The notes beneath the pieces were generated by a model. It ran no database searches and was not told the DNA's origin. It saw nothing but the letters and a program-made list of their open reading frames with translations. Position numbers and translations under genes: made by a program. Shown one piece after another: positions 22,114 through 23,955 of a DNA stretch of 23,955 nucleotides (within the stretch, counting starts at the first letter, position 1; each line of letters opens with the position of its first letter). The stretch is from a virus: positions 1-23,955 of IMG/VR virus record IMGVR_UViG_3300042691_009422; one strand, written 5' to 3'.

Positions 22114-22790
22114 ACTTCTTTCCAGATTTTATTATTTTTAATTTTATATATAGTCATTTTAGCAACATTATACTTGATTGCTAAATCTTTCACAGCTAAA
22201 TCGGAGTTTCTAATTTCTTTAACGATATTCCAGTTTAATTTAGATGAAGGGTTATTTTCACCTTTAACTTTTTCAGAGAGTTTATTGCTTCTGTTTAAAG
22301 CAGCAAGTCTTAGATTTTCTCTATGTGTTTTAGAGAAAACTTTTTGTTTTCCTGATTCTGACATTTTTCTTTTAGTTTCATCAGATACATAATGAGGTTT
22401 ACCTACTTTAGATAAACTTAATAAATTCTTAGTTTCATCAGATACAATTTTACCTTTTAATTTTTTAGATATTTTTAGCTTTGTAGATTTTTTTGTAACC
22501 CTGCCTTTAGCACTATACGCAAATTTTAAATGGTTTAATAAATTTTTTGTATTATCTAAAAACCATTGTTCTAGTTTAATACAATATTCTGGTGGGCAAT
22601 AAGCAACTATAGCAGTGCTAAATACTTCTTTACCATGTTTATTATAAATGTTTTGAAGTCTTTTATTGCTGTGAATATTTTTCTTCAAACAAAAAAAGTG
22701 GTCTTTTAATCTTTTTTTAAGATTAACAGAACTTCCTACATAGTTCTTATTTTTATAAGATATAATATATACACCTGAATTTAATTGCAT
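22110..22790 (-). CDS. GIY-YIG homing-type endonuclease with NUMOD3 repeats and HTH
   Basis: 226 residues. The catalytic domain is at the N-terminus: GVY (6-8), YVG (17-19), R27 in KKRL, H31 and a Glu in KLEQWFLD (about 75). A linker with two NUMOD3-like units (SDETKNLLSLSKVGKP and SDETKRKMSESGKQ, about 117-150) follows. Last comes a helix-turn-helix (VKDLAIKYNVAKMTIYKIKNN). This is the I-TevI-type layout. It is a mobile endonuclease gene that cuts a target in phage lacking it. It begins 10 bases inside the upstream gene and ends in an ATGA overlap with the next, so it is fully embedded in the chain of translationally coupled genes. It looks more AT-rich than its neighbours, consistent with separate transfer. 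Confidence 0.9.
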   Translation of the reverse strand: MQLNSGVYIISYKNKNYVGSSVNLKKRLKDHFFCLKKNIHSNKRLQNIYNKHGKEVFSTAIVAYCPPEYCIKLEQWFLDNTKNLLNHLKFAYSAKGRVTKKSTKLKISKKLKGKIVSDETKNLLSLSKVGKPHYVSDETKRKMSESGKQKVFSKTHRENLRLAALNRSNKLSEKVKGENNPSSKLNWNIVKEIRNSDLAVKDLAIKYNVAKMTIYKIKNNKIWKEV

Positions 22791-23953
22791 TTTTTCTGAA
22801 TTATATTTTCTTCTTTTAAAATCTTTTCAACTTGTTCATAATCTTGTAAATATACATCTAAAAACTCAGAAAACAAAGAACTTGCTTGTTGTTTTTGTTG
22901 CGGAGTTATTTGAGGTTGTTGAAAAAATGCTTCTTCAGAATATGCTATAATATCTTCTAAAATAGAAGTATTTGTAAATCCTAATATTTTAGCAATAGCA
23001 TCTACAAAATCTTTAAATAAGTTAGATTTTTTACCCTCTGTAGGTATTTCTTTAAGTATATTTATTAATTCAGGGTTTGTAAATACTTCTGAAATAAACT
23101 CATGTAGATCTGTTTCAGATTCAGTATAATTTGTTCTTATAAAATAATCATAAGTACCAAATCCCCTATCTTGTTTTTGTATCTTATCTTTATTTTGTTC
23201 TACATAAGATACTACCTTATTTCTTATTCTAACTAAATTATCTAAAGCTTCTATTTGAGATTTACTTAAATCAACAGGTTTTATATAACCTTGTTTAATA
23301 AAATCTTTATAATATTTATCAGTAAAATCTACTGTTCCTTTTAAATTCTGATAGCTTAATATTATATTATTAGTTACAGAATGAAGTAACTCATGTCCTA
23401 TTTTTTTAGCAAGTGTAGATTTATTTTCTCCAGATGCTTCTATTTTTTTAATATTAGGTCGCCAAATTCCTGCTTCTGAAAGACCTAAGATAATCTGAGA
23501 TTCTTTTATTTCAGGTAAATATTCTCCTTTTAGTAATTTATTTATTAAAATAGAACTTGGTAGACTTGCTCTTTCTCCAGAAGTAAGTTCTTCAACTACA
23601 TCAAAAAATCTTGGTTCGCCATATTCAAATTGTTTACCTTGTAACTTTGTAGTAGGTATTTCAAATCCTAATGCTTCATATACTTGATTAGCTAACTCAG
23701 GATTAGAATCAAATAGTTCTGCCACTCCTGGTTTTACAGGAACAGGAAACTCAAGTTTAAGTTGTTCAACTTTAGTTTCCTTAAGAATTGGAAAATTATT
23801 CTCAGAAGTAGAAGGATCGAACATAGGAACTCCTTCTTCATTTACGATAGGATTAGGAGCTCTGTTTTGAGCAGCCCAAGCTTCATAAGGAATCATGTTT
23901 AAGGGTTCGTCTTCTCTTAGTTCTTGTTGGTAAAGAGCTTCGTCTTGTAAGAA
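22781..23953 (-). CDS. Zincin-containing large phage protein, C-terminal part (5' end outside window)
   Basis: The frame is open to the right window edge: codons above ATG 23896 (LQDEALYQQELREDEPLN) have no stop, so the true start lies outside. Visible length is 390 residues. It carries HELLH (HExxH, five residues about 168-172 counting from Met 23896) in the context IGHELLHSVTNN, the zinc-binding motif of zincin metalloproteases. A later DLHEFISEVFTNPEL (about 265-280) resembles the helper helix of phage-associated metallopeptidases. The end is Gln-rich and charged. Combined with the ADP-ribosyltransferase-like neighbour, it looks like part of a virion-delivered polyvalent protein. Target unknown. 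Confidence 0.72.
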   Translation of the reverse strand, partial: FLQDEALYQQELREDEPLNMIPYEAWAAQNRAPNPIVNEEGVPMFDPSTSENNFPILKETKVEQLKLEFPVPVKPGVAELFDSNPELANQVYEALGFEIPTTKLQGKQFEYGEPRFFDVVEELTSGERASLPSSILINKLLKGEYLPEIKESQIILGLSEAGIWRPNIKKIEASGENKSTLAKKIGHELLHSVTNNIILSYQNLKGTVDFTDKYYKDFIKQGYIKPVDLSKSQIEALDNLVRIRNKVVSYVEQNKDKIQKQDRGFGTYDYFIRTNYTESETDLHEFISEVFTNPELINILKEIPTEGKKSNLFKDFVDAIAKILGFTNTSILEDIIAYSEEAFFQQPQITPQQKQQASSLFSEFLDVYLQDYEQVEKILKEENIIQKKCN

Positions 23954-23955
23954 GG

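Noticed and set aside
1-23955. Stop-codon reassignment as in some gut phages
   Set aside because: All long frames end normally with TAA, TAG or TGA and show no internal stops, so the standard code is sufficient.

Overview
The window is a dense, AT-rich stretch of a tailed double-stranded DNA phage (Caudoviricetes) or prophage. Almost every base is coding and neighbouring genes overlap by 1 to 20 nt. The gene set is viral: a family A DNA polymerase, a PD-(D/E)XK nuclease, a dNTP diphosphohydrolase-like protein, two free-standing endonucleases of homing type, fibre proteins, holin and endolysin candidates, a viral GroES and very large virion-type proteins. The promoters are of the Bacteroidota type (TTG, 19-20 bp, TAnnTTTG), so the host is most likely a member of the Bacteroidota. 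No tRNA, integrase, terminase or capsid gene is visible, and no stretch longer than about 150 bases lacks a gene.

Layout. (1) Positions 1-6565, plus strand, replication/early block: polymerase (its 5' end lies before the window), an HNH endonuclease with its own promoter, then a chain of small proteins ending in the dATP/dGTP diphosphohydrolase-like protein, the PD-(D/E)XK nuclease and a 144-residue unknown. It ends at a bidirectional terminator. (2) Positions 13100-6587, minus strand, lysis plus adhesion block: small holin candidate, endolysin with a peptidoglycan-binding and an L,D-transpeptidase-like part, a second promoter, five virion/fibre proteins including an arabinofuranosidase-B-like lectin domain and a YadA-head-repeat fibre, and a second holin candidate. 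(3) Positions 13119-14560, a small regulatory island: an 84-residue minus-strand gene with its own promoter and terminator, and a divergent plus-strand trio ending in a GroES homologue. The two directions share one symmetric 35-bp promoter. (4) Positions 23955-14555, minus strand: C-terminal part of a large protein with an HExxH zincin motif, a GIY-YIG endonuclease, an ADP-ribosyltransferase-like protein, a 1541-residue virion-type protein, two membrane/coiled-coil proteins that overlap like a spanin pair, an HTH-metallophosphoesterase and an 81-residue unknown.

How the genes work together (inference). The plus block copies the genome and supplies nucleotide and DNA processing. The minus blocks build the tail and adhesins, lyse the cell, and may provide proteins carried into the next host (zincin, ADP-ribosyltransferase, 1541-residue protein). 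Terminators stand at both convergent junctions. Three minus-strand promoters share a TTGACtt -33 element and a 19-bp spacer, which suggests one regulon. Both window edges cut genes: polymerase on the left and the zincin protein on the right. Assignments rest on motifs recognised by eye; no database search was run.
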